The position numbers and the translations under genes are program-made. Of a stretch of 64,000 nt of DNA, positions 42,780-56,150 are shown piece after piece. The notes under the pieces are model-generated. The model did not search any database. It worked only from the letters and a program-made list of their open reading frames with translations, and had not been told where the DNA came from. Source of the DNA: Solea solea. Its lineage: Eukaryota; Chordata; Actinopteri; Pleuronectiformes; Soleidae. The stretch spans positions 8,127,654 through 8,191,653 of the forward strand of contig NC_081149.1 in the NCBI RefSeq assembly GCF_958295425.1, written 5' to 3'. Each line of letters begins with the position of its first letter. Within the stretch, counting starts at the first letter, position 1.

Positions 42780-45660
42780 TACAGTATGTCGTCCAAAATG
42801 TGACAAAAAGTCATAATACAGTATGTCGTCCAAAATGTGACAAAAAAGTCATAGAACAGTATGTTGTCCAAAATGTGACAAAAAAGTCATAATACAGTAT
42901 GTCGTCCAAAATGTGACAAAAAAGTCATACTATAGTATGTCGTCCAAAATGTGACAAAAAAGTCATAGATTAGTATGCTGTCCAAAATGTGACAAAAAAG
43001 TCATACTATGGTATGTTGTCCAAAATTTGACAAAAAAGTCGTAGATTAGTATGTCGTCCTAATTGTGATAAAAATGTCATACTTTAGTATGTTGTCCAAA
43101 ATTTGACAAAAAGTCATACTAAAGTATGTTGTCTAAAATGTGACAAAAAGTCATAGTACAGTATGTTGTCCAAAATGTGACAAAAAATCATAATACAGTA
43201 TGTCGTCCAAAATGTGACAAAAAAGTCATAGGTTAGTATGTCGTCCAAAATGTGACAAAAAAGTCATAGATTAGTATGTCGTCCAAAATGTGACAAAAAG
43301 TCATAGGTTAGAATGTCGTCCAAAATGTGACAAAAAAGTCATAGGTTAGTATGTCGTCCAAAACATGACAAAAAAGTCATACTATAATATCACGTCCAAA
43401 ACGTGACAAAAAAGTCATACTATAGTATGTCGTCCAAAATGTGAAAAAATTCATACTATAATATGTCATCAAAATGTGACAATAAAGTCATAGGTTAGTA
43501 TGCCGTCCAAAATGTGACAAAAAAGTCATTGTAAATAATGTCTTCCAATATGTGCCAAAAATGTCAAACTTTATTATGTTGTCCAAAATGTGACAAAAAA
43601 GTCATAGGTTAGTATGTCGTCCAAAATGTGACAAAAAAGTCATAGATTAGTATGTCGTCCAAAATGTGACAAAAAAGTCATACTATGGTATGTTGTCCAA
43701 AATTTGACCAAAAGTCATACTATAGTATGTCGTCCAAAATGTGGCAAAAAGTCAAAGTACAGTATGTTGTCCAAAATTTGACAAAAAGTCATACTATAGT
43801 ATGTCGTCCAAAATGTGACAAAAAGTCATAGTACAGTATGTTGTCCAAAATGTGACAAAAAAGTCATACTACAGTATGTCGTCCAAAATGTGACAGAAAG
43901 TCATAGGTAAGTATGTCGTCCAATATGTGACTAAAAAGTCATACTATCGTATGTTGTACAAAATGTGACAAAAAAGTCATAGGTTAGTATGTCGTCCAAA
44001 ATGTGACAAAAAAGTCATAGGGTAGTATGTCGTCCAAAATGTGACAAAAAAGTCATACTATATCACGTCCAAAATGTGACAAAAAAGTCATACTATAGTA
44101 TGTCGTCCAAAATTTGACAAAAAGTCATAGTACAGTATGTTGTCCAAAATGTGACAAAAAAGTCATACTATAGTATCTCGTCCAAAATGTGACAGAAAGT
44201 CATAGGTTAGTATGTCGTCCAATATGTGACTAAAAAGTCATACTATCGTATGTTGTACAAAATGTGACAAAAAAGTCATAGGTTAGTATGTCGTCCAAAA
44301 TGTGACAAAAAAGTCATAGTATGTTGTCCTAAATGTGACAAAAAAGTCATAGGTTAGTATGTCGTCCAAAATGGGACAAAAAAGTCATACTATATCACGT
44401 CCAAAATGTGACAAAAAAGTCATACTATAGTATGTCGTCCAAAATGTGACAAAAAAGTCATACTATAATATGTCGTCCAAAATGTGAAAAAGTCATACTA
44501 TAATATGTCGTCAAAATGTGACAATAAAGTCATAGGTTAGTATGCCGTCCAAAATGTGACAAAAAAGTCATTGTATATAATGTCTTCCAATATGTGCCAA
44601 AATGTCAAACTTTATTATGTTGTCCAAAATGTGACAAAAAAGTCATAGTACAGTATGTTGTCCGAAATGTGACAAAAAGTCATAATACAGTATGTCGTCC
44701 AAAATGTGACAAAAAAGTCATAGAACAGTATGTTGTCCAAAATGTGACAAAAAAGTCATAATACAGTATGTCGTCCAAAATGTGACAAAAAAGTCATACT
44801 ATAGTATGTCGTCCAAAATGTGACAAAAAATGTCATAGATTAGTATGCTGTCCAAAATGTGACAAAAAAGTCATACTATGGTATGTTGTCCAAAATTTGA
44901 CAAAAAAGTCGTAGATTAGTATGTCGTCCTAAATGTGATAAAAATGTCATACTTTAGTATGTTGTCCAAAATTTGACAAAAAGTCATACTAAAGTATGTT
45001 GTCTAAAATGTGACAAAAAGTCATAGTACAGTATGTTGTCCAAAATGTGACAAAAAAGTCATAATACAGTATGTCGTCCAAAATGTGACAAAAAAGTCAT
45101 ACTATAGTATGTCGTCCAAAATGTGACAAAAAAGTCATAGATTAGTATGTCGTCCAAAATGTGACAAAAAAGTCATACTATGGTATGTTGTCCAAAGTGT
45201 GACAAAAAAGTCGTAGATTAGTATGTCGTCCTAAATGTGATAAAAATGTCATACTTTAGTATGTTGTCCAAAATTTGACAAAAAGTCATACTAAAGTATG
45301 TTGTCTAAAATGTGACAAAAAGTCATAGTACAGTATGTTGTCCAAAATGTGACAAAAAAGTCATAATACAGTATGTCGTCCAAAATGTGACAAAAAAGTC
45401 ATAGGTTAGTATGCCGTCCAAAATGTGACAAAAAAGTCATTGTATATAATGTCTTCCAATATGTGCCAAAAATGTCAAACTTTATTATGTTGTCCAAAAT
45501 GTGACAAAAAAGTCATAGGTTAGTATGTCGTCCAAAATGTGACAAAAAAGTCATAGATTAGTATGTCGTCCAAAATGTGACAAAAAAGTCATACTATGGT
45601 ATGTTGTCCAAAATTTGACCAAAAGTCATACTATAGTATGTCGTCCAAAATGTGACAAAA
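42780..45660 (+). repeat. higher-order block, copy A
   Basis: Its order of variant units recurs 4584 bases later. Three rare markers show the same offset: AAAACATGACAAAAAA (43361 and 47945), CATTGTAAATAATGTCTTCC (43527 and 48111) and GTGAAAAAGTCATACTATAA (44484 and 49068). Confidence 0.85.
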
Positions 45661-47363
45661 AAGTCATAGGTTAGTATGTCGTCCAAGATGTGACAAGAAA
45701 GTCATAGGTTAGTATGTCGTCCAAAATGTGACAAAAAAGTCATAGGTTAGTATGTCGTCCAAAATGTGACAAAAAAGTCATAATACAGTATGTCGTCCAA
45801 AATGTGACAAAAAAGTCATAGGTTAGTATGTCGTCCAAAATGTGACAAAAAAGTCAAAGGGTAGTATGTCGTCCAAAATGTGACAAAAAAAGTCATAGGT
45901 TAGTATGTCGTCCAAAATGTGACAAAAAAAGTCATAGGTTAGTATGTCGTCCAAAATGTGACAAGAAAGTCATAGACATACTAACCTGACAAAAAAGTCA
46001 TAGATTAGTATGTCGTCCAAAATGTGACAAAAAAGTCATAGATTAGTATGTCGTCCAAAATGTGACAAAAAAGTCATACTATATTATCTCGTCAAAATGT
46101 GACAAAAAAGTCATAGTACAGTATGTTGTCCAAAATTTGACAAAAAGTCATAGATTAGTATGTCGTCCAAAATGTGACAAAAAAGTCATACTATATTATC
46201 TTGTCAAAATGTGACAAAAAAGTCATACTATATTATCTTGTCAAAATGTGACAAAAAAGTCATAGTACAGTATGTCGTCCAAAATGTGACAAAAAGTCAT
46301 AATACAGTATGTCGTCCAAAATGTGACAAAAAAGTCATAGAACAGTATGTTGTCCAAAATGTGACAAAAAAGTCATAATACAGTATGTCGTCCAAAATGT
46401 GACAAAAAAGTCATACTATAGTATGTCGTCCAAAATGTGACAAAAAAGTCATAGATTAGTATGCTGTCCAAAATGTGACAAAAAAGTCATACTATATTAT
46501 CTCGTCAAAATGTGACAAAAAAGTCATAGGTTAGTATTTCGTCCAAAATGTGACAAAAAAGTCATAGGTTAGTATGTCGTCCAAAATGTGACAAGAAAGT
46601 CATAGATTAGTATGTCGTCCAATATGTGACAAAAAGTCATAGTACAGTATGTTGTCCAAAATGTGACAAAAAAGTCATAGGGTAGTATGTCGTCCAAAAT
46701 GTGACAAAAAAGTCATAGGTTAGTATGTCGTCCAAGATGTGACAAAAAAGTCATAGGTTAGTATGTCGTCCAAGATGTGACAAGAAAGTCATAGGTTAGT
46801 ATGTCGTCCAAAATGTGACAAAAAAGTCATAGGTTAGTATGTCGTCCAAAATGTGACAAAAAAGTCATAATACAGTATGTCGTCCAAAATGTGACAAAAA
46901 AGTCATAGGTTAGTATGTCGTCCAAAATGTGACAAAAAAGTCAAAGGGTAGTATGTCGTCCAAAATGTGACAAAAAAGTCATAGATTAGTATGTCGTCCA
47001 AAATGTGACAAAAAAAGTCATAGGTTAGTATGTCGTCCAAAATGTGACAAAAAAAGTCATAGGTTAGTATGTCGTCCAAAATGTGACAAGAAAGTCATAG
47101 ATTAGTATGTCGTCCAAAATGTGACAAAAAAGTCATAGATTAGTATGTCGTCCAAAATGTGACAAAAAAGTCATAGATTAGTATGTCGTCCAAAATGTGA
47201 CAAAAAAGTCATACTATATTATCTCGTCAAAATGTGACAAAAAAGTCATAGTACAGTATGTTGTCCAAAATTTGACAAAAAGTCATAGATTAGTATGTCG
47301 TCCAAAATGTGACAAAAAAGTCATACTATATTATCTTGTCAAAATGTGACAAAAAAGTCATAG

Positions 47364-50244
47364 TACAGTATGTCGTCCAAAATGTGACAAAAAGTCATAA
47401 TACAGTATGTCGTCCAAAATGTGACAAAAAAGTCATAGAACAGTATGTTGTCCAAAATGTGACAAAAAAGTCATAATACAGTATGTCGTCCAAAATGTGA
47501 CAAAAAAGTCATACTATAGTATGTCGTCCAAAATGTGACAAAAAAGTCATACTATAGTATGTCGTCCAAAATGTGACAAAAAAGTCATAGATTAGTATGC
47601 TGTCCAAAATGTGACAAAAAAGTCATACTATGGTATGTTGTCCAAAATTTGACAAAAAAGTCGTAGATTAGTATGTTGTCCAAAATTTGACAAAAAGTCA
47701 TACTAAAGTATGTTGTCTAAAATGTGACAAAAAGTCATAGTACAGTATGTTGTCCAAAATGTGACAAAAAATCATAATACAGTATGTCGTCCAAAATGTG
47801 ACAAAAAAGTCATAGGTTAGTATGTCGTCCAAAATGTGACAAAAAAGTCATAGATTAGTATGTCGTCCAAAATGTGACAAAAAGTCATAGGTTAGAATGT
47901 CGTCCAAAATGTGACAAAAAAGTCATAGGTTAGTATGTCGTCCAAAACATGACAAAAAAGTCATACTATAATATCACGTCCAAAACGTGACAAAAAAGTC
48001 ATACTATAGTATGTCGTCCAAAATGTGAAAAAATTCATACTATAATATGTCATCAAAATGTGACAATAAAGTCATAGGTTAGTATGCCGTCCAAAATGTG
48101 ACAAAAAAGTCATTGTAAATAATGTCTTCCAATATGTGCCAAAAATGTCAAACTTTATTATGTTGTCCAAAATGTGACAAAAAAGTCATAGGTTAGTATG
48201 TCGTCCAAAATGTGACAAAAAAGTCATAGATTAGTATGTCGTCCAAAATGTGACAAAAAAGTCATACTATGGTATGTTGTCCAAAATTTGACCAAAAGTC
48301 ATACTATAGTATGTCGTCCAAAATGTGGCAAAAAGTCAAAGTACAGTATGTTGTCCAAAATTTGACAAAAAGTCATACTATAGTATGTCGTCCAAAATGT
48401 GACAAAAAGTCATAGTACAGTATGTTGTCCAAAATGTGACAAAAAAGTCATACTACAGTATGTCGTCCAAAATGTGACAGAAAGTCATAGGTAAGTATGT
48501 CGTCCAATATGTGACTAAAAAGTCATACTATCGTATGTTGTACAAAATGTGACAAAAAAGTCATAGGTTAGTATGTCGTCCAAAATGTGACAAAAAAGTC
48601 ATAGGGTAGTATGTCGTCCAAAATGTGACAAAAAAGTCATACTATATCACGTCCAAAATGTGACAAAAAAGTCATACTATAGTATGTCGTCCAAAATTTG
48701 ACAAAAAGTCATAGTACAGTATGTTGTCCAAAATGTGACAAAAAAGTCATACTATAGTATCTCGTCCAAAATGTGACAGAAAGTCATAGGTTAGTATGTC
48801 GTCCAATATGTGACTAAAAAGTCATACTATCGTATGTTGTACAAAATGTGACAAAAAAGTCATAGGTTAGTATGTCGTCCAAAATGTGACAAAAAAGTCA
48901 TAGTATGTTGTCCTAAATGTGACAAAAAAGTCATAGGTTAGTATGTCGTCCAAAATGGGACAAAAAAGTCATACTATATCACGTCCAAAATGTGACAAAA
49001 AAGTCATACTATAGTATGTCGTCCAAAATGTGACAAAAAAGTCATACTATAATATGTCGTCCAAAATGTGAAAAAGTCATACTATAATATGTCGTCAAAA
49101 TGTGACAATAAAGTCATAGGTTAGTATGCCGTCCAAAATGTGACAAAAAAGTCATTGTATATAATGTCTTCCAATATGTGCCAAAATGTCAAACTTTATT
49201 ATGTTGTCCAAAATGTGACAAAAAAGTCATAGTACAGTATGTTGTCCGAAATGTGACAAAAAGTCATAATACAGTATGTCGTCCAAAATGTGACAAAAAA
49301 GTCATAGAACAGTATGTTGTCCAAAATGTGACAAAAAAGTCATAATACAGTATGTCGTCCAAAATGTGACAAAAAAGTCATACTATAGTATGTCGTCCAA
49401 AATGTGACAAAAAATGTCATAGATTAGTATGCTGTCCAAAATGTGACAAAAAAGTCATACTATGGTATGTTGTCCAAAATTTGACCAAAAAGTCGTAGAT
49501 TAGTATGTCGTCCTAAATGTGATAAAAATGTCATACTTTAGTATGTTGTCCAAAATTTGACAAAAAGTCATACTAAAGTATGTTGTCTAAAATGTGACAA
49601 AAAGTCATAGTACAGTATGTTGTCCAAAATGTGACAAAAAAGTCATAATACAGTATGTCGTCCAAAATGTGACAAAAAAGTCATACTATAGTATGTCGTC
49701 CAAAATGTGACAAAAAAGTCATAGATTAGTATGTCGTCCAAAATGTGACAAAAAAGTCATACTATGGTATGTTGTCCAAAATTTGACAAAAAAGTCGTAG
49801 ATTAGTATGTCGTCCTAAATGTGATAAAAATGTCATACTTTAGTATGTTGTCCAAAATTTGACAAAAAGTCATACTAAAGTATGTTGTCTAAAATGTGAC
49901 AAAAAGTCATAGTACAGTATGTTGTCCAAAATGTGACAAAAAAGTCATAATACAGTATGTCGTCCAAAATGTGACAAAAAAGTCATAGGTTAGTATGCCG
50001 TCCAAAATGTGACAAAAAAGTCATTGTATATAATGTCTTCCAATATGTGCCAAAAATGTCAAACTTTATTATGTTGTCCAAAATGTGACAAAAAAGTCAT
50101 AGGTTAGTATGTCGTCCAAAATGTGACAAAAAAGTCATAGATTAGTATGTCGTCCAAAATGTGACAAAAAAGTCATACTATGGTATGTTGTCCAAAATTT
50201 GACCAAAAGTCATACTATAGTATGTCGTCCAAAATGTGACAAAA
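47364..50244 (+). repeat. higher-order block, copy B
   Basis: Near-identical to 42780-45660 at a constant offset of 4584 until about 50240, where the unit order diverges. The marker GTGAAAAAGTCATACTATAA recurs again at 51276, 53261 and 55043, spacings of 2208, 1985 and 1782, so shorter related blocks follow. Confidence 0.85.
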
Positions 50245-53200
50245 AGTCAAAGTACAGTATGTTGTCCAAAATTTGACAAAAAGTCATACTATAGTATGTC
50301 GTCCAAAATGTGACAAAAAGTCATAGTACAGTATGTTGTCCAAAATGTGACAAAAAAGTCATACTACAGTATGTCGTCCAAAATGTGACAAAAAGTCAAA
50401 GTACAGTATGTTGTCCAAAATTTGACAAAAAGTCATACTATAGTATGTCGTCCAAAATGTGACAAAAAGTCATAGTACAGTATGTTGTACAAAATGTGAC
50501 AAAAAAGTCATAGGTTAGTATGTCGTCCAAAATGTGACAAAAAAGTCATAGGGTAGTATGTCGTCCAAAATGTGACAAAAAAGTCATACTATATCACGTC
50601 CAAAATGTGACAAAAAAGTCATACTATAGTATGTCGTCCAAAATTTGACAAAAAGTCATAGTACAGTATGTTGTCCAAAATGTGACAAAAAAGTCATACT
50701 ATAGTATCTCGTCCAAAATGTGACAGAAAGTCATAGGTAAGTATGTCGTCCAATATGTGACTAAAAAGTCATACAATCGTATGTTGTACAAAATGTGACA
50801 AAAAAGTCATAGGTTAGTATGTCGTCCAAAATGTGACAAAAAAGTCATACTATATCACGTCCAAAATGTGACAAAAAAGTCATACTATAGTATGTCGTCC
50901 AAAATTTGACAAAAAGTCATAGTACAGTATGTTGTCCAAAATGTGACAAAAAAGTCATACTATAGTATCTCGTCCAAAATGTGACAGAAAGTCATAGGTT
51001 AGTATGTCGTCCAATATGTGACTAAAAAGTCATACTATCGTATGTTGTACAAAATGTGACAAAAAAGTCATAGGTTAGTATGTCGTCCAAAATGTGACAA
51101 AAAAGTCATAGTATGTTGTCCTAAATGTGACAAAAAAGTCATAGGTTAGTATGTCGTCCAAAATGGGACAAAAAAGTCATACTATATCACGTCCAAAATG
51201 TGACAAAAAAGTCATACTATAGTATGTCGTCCAAAATGTGACAAAAAAGTCATACTATAATATGTCGTCCAAAATGTGAAAAAGTCATACTATAATATGT
51301 CGTCAAAATGTGACAATAAAGTCATAGGTTAGTATGCCGTCCAAAATGTGACAAAAAAGTCATTGTATATAATGTCTTCCAATATGTGCCAAAATGTCAA
51401 ACTTTATTATGTTGTCCAAAATGTGACAAAAAAGTCATAGTACAGTATGTTGTCCGAAATGTGACAAAAAGTCATAATACAGTATGTCGTCCAAAATGTG
51501 ACAAAAAAGTCATAGAACAGTATGTTGTCCAAAATGTGACAAAAAAGTCATAATACAGTATGTCGTCCAAAATGTGACAAAAAAGTCATACTATAGTATG
51601 TAGTCCAAAATGTGACAAAAAATGTCATAGATTAGTATGCTGTCCAAAATGTGACAAAAAAGTCATACTATGGTATGTTGTCCAAAATTTGACAAAAAAG
51701 TCGTAGATTAGTATGTCGTCCTAAATGTGATAAAAATGTCATACTTTAGTATGTTGTCCAAAATTTGACAAAAAGTCATACTAAAGTATGTTGTCTAAAA
51801 TGTGACAAAAAGTCATAGTACAGTATGTTGTCCAAAATGTGACAAAAAAGTCATAATACAGTATGTCGTCCAAAATGTGACAAAAAAGTCATACTATAGT
51901 ATGTCGTCCAAAATGTGACAAAAAAGTCATAGATTAGTATGTCGTCCAAAATGTGACAAAAAAGTCATACTATGGTATGTTGTCCAAAATGTGACAAAAA
52001 AGTCGTAGATTAGTATGTCGTCCTAAATGTGATAAAAATGTCATACTTTAGTATGTTGTCCAAAATTTGACATAAAGTCATACTAAAGTATGTTGTCTAA
52101 AATGTGACAAAAAGTCATAGTACAGTATGTTGTCCAAAATGTGACAAAAAAGTCATAATACAGTATGTCGTCCAAAATGTGACAAAAAAGTCATAGGTTA
52201 GTATGCCGTCCAAAATGTGACAAAAAAGTCATTGTATATAATGTCTTCCAATATGTGCCAAAAATGTCAAACTTTATTATGTTGTCCAAAATGTGACAAA
52301 AAAGTCATAGGTTAGTATGTCGTCCAAAATGTGACAAAAAAGTCATAGATTAGTATGTCGTCCAAAATGTGACAAAAAAGTCATACTATGGTATGTTGTC
52401 CAAAATTTGACCAAAAGTCATACTATAGTATGTCGTCCAAAATGTGACAAAAAGTCAAAGTACAGTATGTTGTCCAAAATTTGACAAAAAGTCATACTAT
52501 AGTATGTCGTCCAAAATGTGACAAAAAGTCATAGTACAGTATGTTGTCCAAAATGTGACAAAAAAGTCATACTACAGTATGTCGTCCAAAATGTGACAAA
52601 AAGTCAAAGTACAGTATGTTGTCCAAAATTTGACAAAAAGTCATACTATAGTATGTCGTCCAAAATGTGACAAAAAGTCATAGTATAGTATGTTGTACAA
52701 AATGTGACAAAAAAGTCATAGGTTAGTATGTCGTCCAAAATGTGACAAAAAAGTCATAGGGTAGTATGTCGTCCAAAATGTGACAAAAAAGTCATACTAT
52801 ATCACGTCCAAAATGTGACAAAAAAGTCATACTATAGTATGTCGTCCAAAATTTGACAAAAAGTCATAGTACAGTATGTTGTCCAAAATGTGACAAAAAA
52901 GTCATACTATAGTATCTCGTCCAAAATGTGACAGAAAGTCATAGGTAAGTATGTCGTCCAATATGTGACTAAAAAGTCATACTATCGTATGTTGTACAAA
53001 ATGTGACAAAAAAGTCATAGGTTAGTATGTCGTCCAAAATGTGACAAAAAAGTCATAGTATGTTGTCCTAAATGTGACAAAAAAGTCACAGGTTAGAATG
53101 TCGTCCAAAATGTGACAAAAAAGTCATAGGTTAGTATGTCGTCCAAAATGTGACAAAAAAGTCATACTATATCACGTCCAAAATGTGACAAAAAAGTCAT

Positions 53201-55962
53201 ACTATAGTATGTCGTCCAAAATGTGACAAAAAAGTCATACTATAATATGTCGTCCAAAATGTGAAAAAGTCATACTATAATATGTCGTCAAAATGTGACA
53301 ATAAAGTCATAGGTTAGTATGCCGTCCAAAATGTGACAAAAAAGTCATTGTATATAATGTCTTCCAATATGTGCCAAAATGTCAAACTTTATTATGTTGT
53401 CCAAAATGTGACAAAAAAGTCATAGTACAGTATGTTGTCCGAAATGTGACAAAAAGTCATAATACAGTATTTCGTCCAAAATGTGACAAAAAAGTCATAG
53501 AACAGTATGTTGTCCAAAATGTGACAAAAAAGTCATAATACAGTATGTCGTCCAAAATGTGACAAAAAAGTCATACTATAGTATGTCGTCCAAAATGTGA
53601 CAAAAAAGTCATAGATTAGTATGCTGTCCAAAATGTGACAAAAAAGTCATACTATGGTATGTTGTCCAAAATTTGACAAAAAAGTCGTAGATTAGTATGT
53701 CGTCCTAAATGTGATAAAAATGTCATACTTTAGTATGTTGTCCAAAATTTGACAAAAAGTCATACTAAAGTATGTTGTCTAAAATGTGACAAAAAGTCAT
53801 AGTACAGTATGTTGTCCAAAATGTGACAAAAAAGTCATAATACAGTATGTCGTCCAAAATGTGACAAAAAAGTCATACTATAGTATGTCGTCCAAAATGT
53901 GACAAAAAAGTCATAGATTAGTATGTCGTCCAAAATGTGACAAAAAGTCATAGGTTAGAATGTCGTCCAAAATGTGACAAAAAAGTCATAGGTTAGTATG
54001 TCGTCCAAAACATGACAAAAAAGTCATACTATAATATCACGTCCAAAACGTGACAAAAAAGTCATACTATAGTATGTCGTCCAAAATGTGACAAAAAAGT
54101 CATAGGTTAGTATGCCGTCCAAAATGTGACAAAAAAGTCATTGTATATAATGTCTTCCAATATGTGCCAAAAATGTCAAACTTTATTATGTTGTCCAAAA
54201 TGTGACAAAAAAGTCATAGGTTAGTATGTCGTCCAAAATGTGACAAAAAAGTCGTCCAAAATGTGACAAAAAAGTCATACTATGGTATGTTGTCCAAAAT
54301 TTGACCAAAAGTCATACTATAGTATGTCGTCCAAAATGTGACAAAAAGTCAAAGTACAGTATGTTGTCCAAAATTTGACAAAAAGTCATACTATAGTATG
54401 TCGTCCAAAATGTGACAAAAAGTCATAGTACAGTATGTTGTCCAAAATGTGACAAAAAAGTCATACTACAGTATGTCGTCCAAAATGTGACAGAAAGTCA
54501 TAGGTAAGTATGTCGTCCAATATGTGACTAAAAAGTCATACTATCGTATGTTGTACAAAATGTGACAAAAAAGTCATAGGTTAGTATGTCGTCCAAAATG
54601 TGACAAAAAAGTCATACTATATCACGTCCAAAATGTGACAAAAAAGTCATACTATAGTATGTCGTCCAAAATTTGACAAAAAGTCATAGTACAGTATGTT
54701 GTCCAAAATGTGACAAAAAAGTCACACTATAGTATCTCGTCCAAAATGTGACAGAAAGTCATAGGTAAGTATGTCGTCCAATATGTGACTAAAAAGTCAT
54801 ACTATCGTATGTCGTACAAAATGTGACAAAAAAGTCATAGTATGTTGTCCTAAATGTGACAAAAAAGTCACAGGTTAGAATGTCGTCCAAAATGTGACAA
54901 AAAAGTCATAGGTTAGTATGTCGTCCAAAATGTGACAAAAAAGTCATACTATATCACGTCCAAAATGTGACAAAAAAGTCATACTATAGTATGTCGTCCA
55001 AAATGTGACAAAAAAGTCATACTATAATATGTCGTCCAAAATGTGAAAAAGTCATACTATAATATGTCGTCAAAATGTGACAATAAAGTCATAGGTTAGT
55101 ATGCCGTCCAAAATGTGACAAAAAAGTCATTGTATATAATGTCTTCCAATATGTGCCAAAATGTCAAACTTTATTATGTTGTCCAAAATGTGACAAAAAA
55201 GTCATACTATAGTATGTCGTCCAAAATGTGACAAAAAAGTCATAGTATGTTGTCCAAAATGTGACAAAAAAGTCATAGTATGTCGTCCAAAATGTGACAA
55301 AAAAGTCATACTATATCACGTCCAAAATGTAACAAAAAAGTCATACTATCGTATGTCGTCCAATGTGACAAAAAAGTCATAGATTAGTATGTTGTCCAAA
55401 ATGTGACAAAAATGTCATCGTACAGTATGTCGTCCAAAATGTGACAAAAATGTCATCGTACAGTATGTTGTCCAAAATGTGACAAAAAAGTCATAGGTTA
55501 GTATGTCGTCCAAAATGTGACAAGAAAGTCATGGATTAGTATGTCCTCCAAAATGTGACAAAAATGTCATACTATAGTATGTCGTCCAAAATGTGACAAA
55601 AAAGTCATAGGTTAGTATGTCGTCCAAAATGTGACAAGAAAGTCATGGATTAGTATGTCCTCCAAAATGTGACAAAAATGTCATACTATAGTATGTCGTC
55701 CAAAATGTGACAAAAAAGTCATAGTACCGTATGTTGTCCAAAATGTGACAAAAAAGTCATACTACAGTATGTCGTCCAAAATGTGACAAAAAAAGTCATA
55801 GGTTAGTATGTCGTCCAAAATGTGACAAAAAAGTCATACTATATATAGTATGTCGTCCAAAATTCGACAAAAAAGTCCTACTTTAGTATGTCGTCCAAAA
55901 TGTGATAAAAATGTCATACTTTAGTATGTCGTCCAAAATTTGACAAAAGTCCTAGTTTAGTA

Positions 55963-56150
55963 GTTTTCTTAACGTTTTTGTGTTTTCTTCTCATTTTTGA
56001 ATTTTCTTCACATTATTGTGTTTTCTTCATGTTTTAGTTTTCTTCACATTTTAGTGTTTACTTCAGGTTTTTGAGGCATCTTCACGTTTTAGTTTTTATG
56101 TCACATTTTTTAGTTTTCTTCACATATTTAAGTTTTCCTAATGTTTGTAT
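55963..56150 (-). repeat. degenerate 19-bp minisatellite (right flank of satellite)
   Basis: About ten tandem 19-mers such as GTTTTCTTAACGTTTTTGT, ATTTTCTTCACATTATTGT and TTATGTCACATTTTTTAGT. These are reverse complements of the left-flank repeats at 40287-40470. Confidence 0.75.

Larger units (their letters stand above)
41460..55961 (+). repeat. 14.5-kb tandem satellite, ~38-bp unit
   Basis: A continuous head-to-tail array, roughly 380 copies. A typical unit consists of GTCATAGGTTAGTATGTC followed by GTCCAAAATGTGACAAAAAA (38 bp; 37 or 39 when the A-run is one shorter or longer). The core GTCCAAAATGTGACAAAAA is nearly invariant. The five or so bases after GTCATA vary (GGTTA, GATTA, CTATA, GTACA, ATACA, CTATATTA). 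The array has no ORFs over about 60 codons, because TAG and TGA recur in every unit. Multi-kilobase segments are duplicated within it. The array ends abruptly at the 19-bp repeats on the right. Confidence 0.98.

Noticed and set aside
41460..55961. CRISPR-like array
   Set aside because: The direct repeats are contiguous with no unique spacers; the variable bases fall in a few recurring classes, and the host is a vertebrate.
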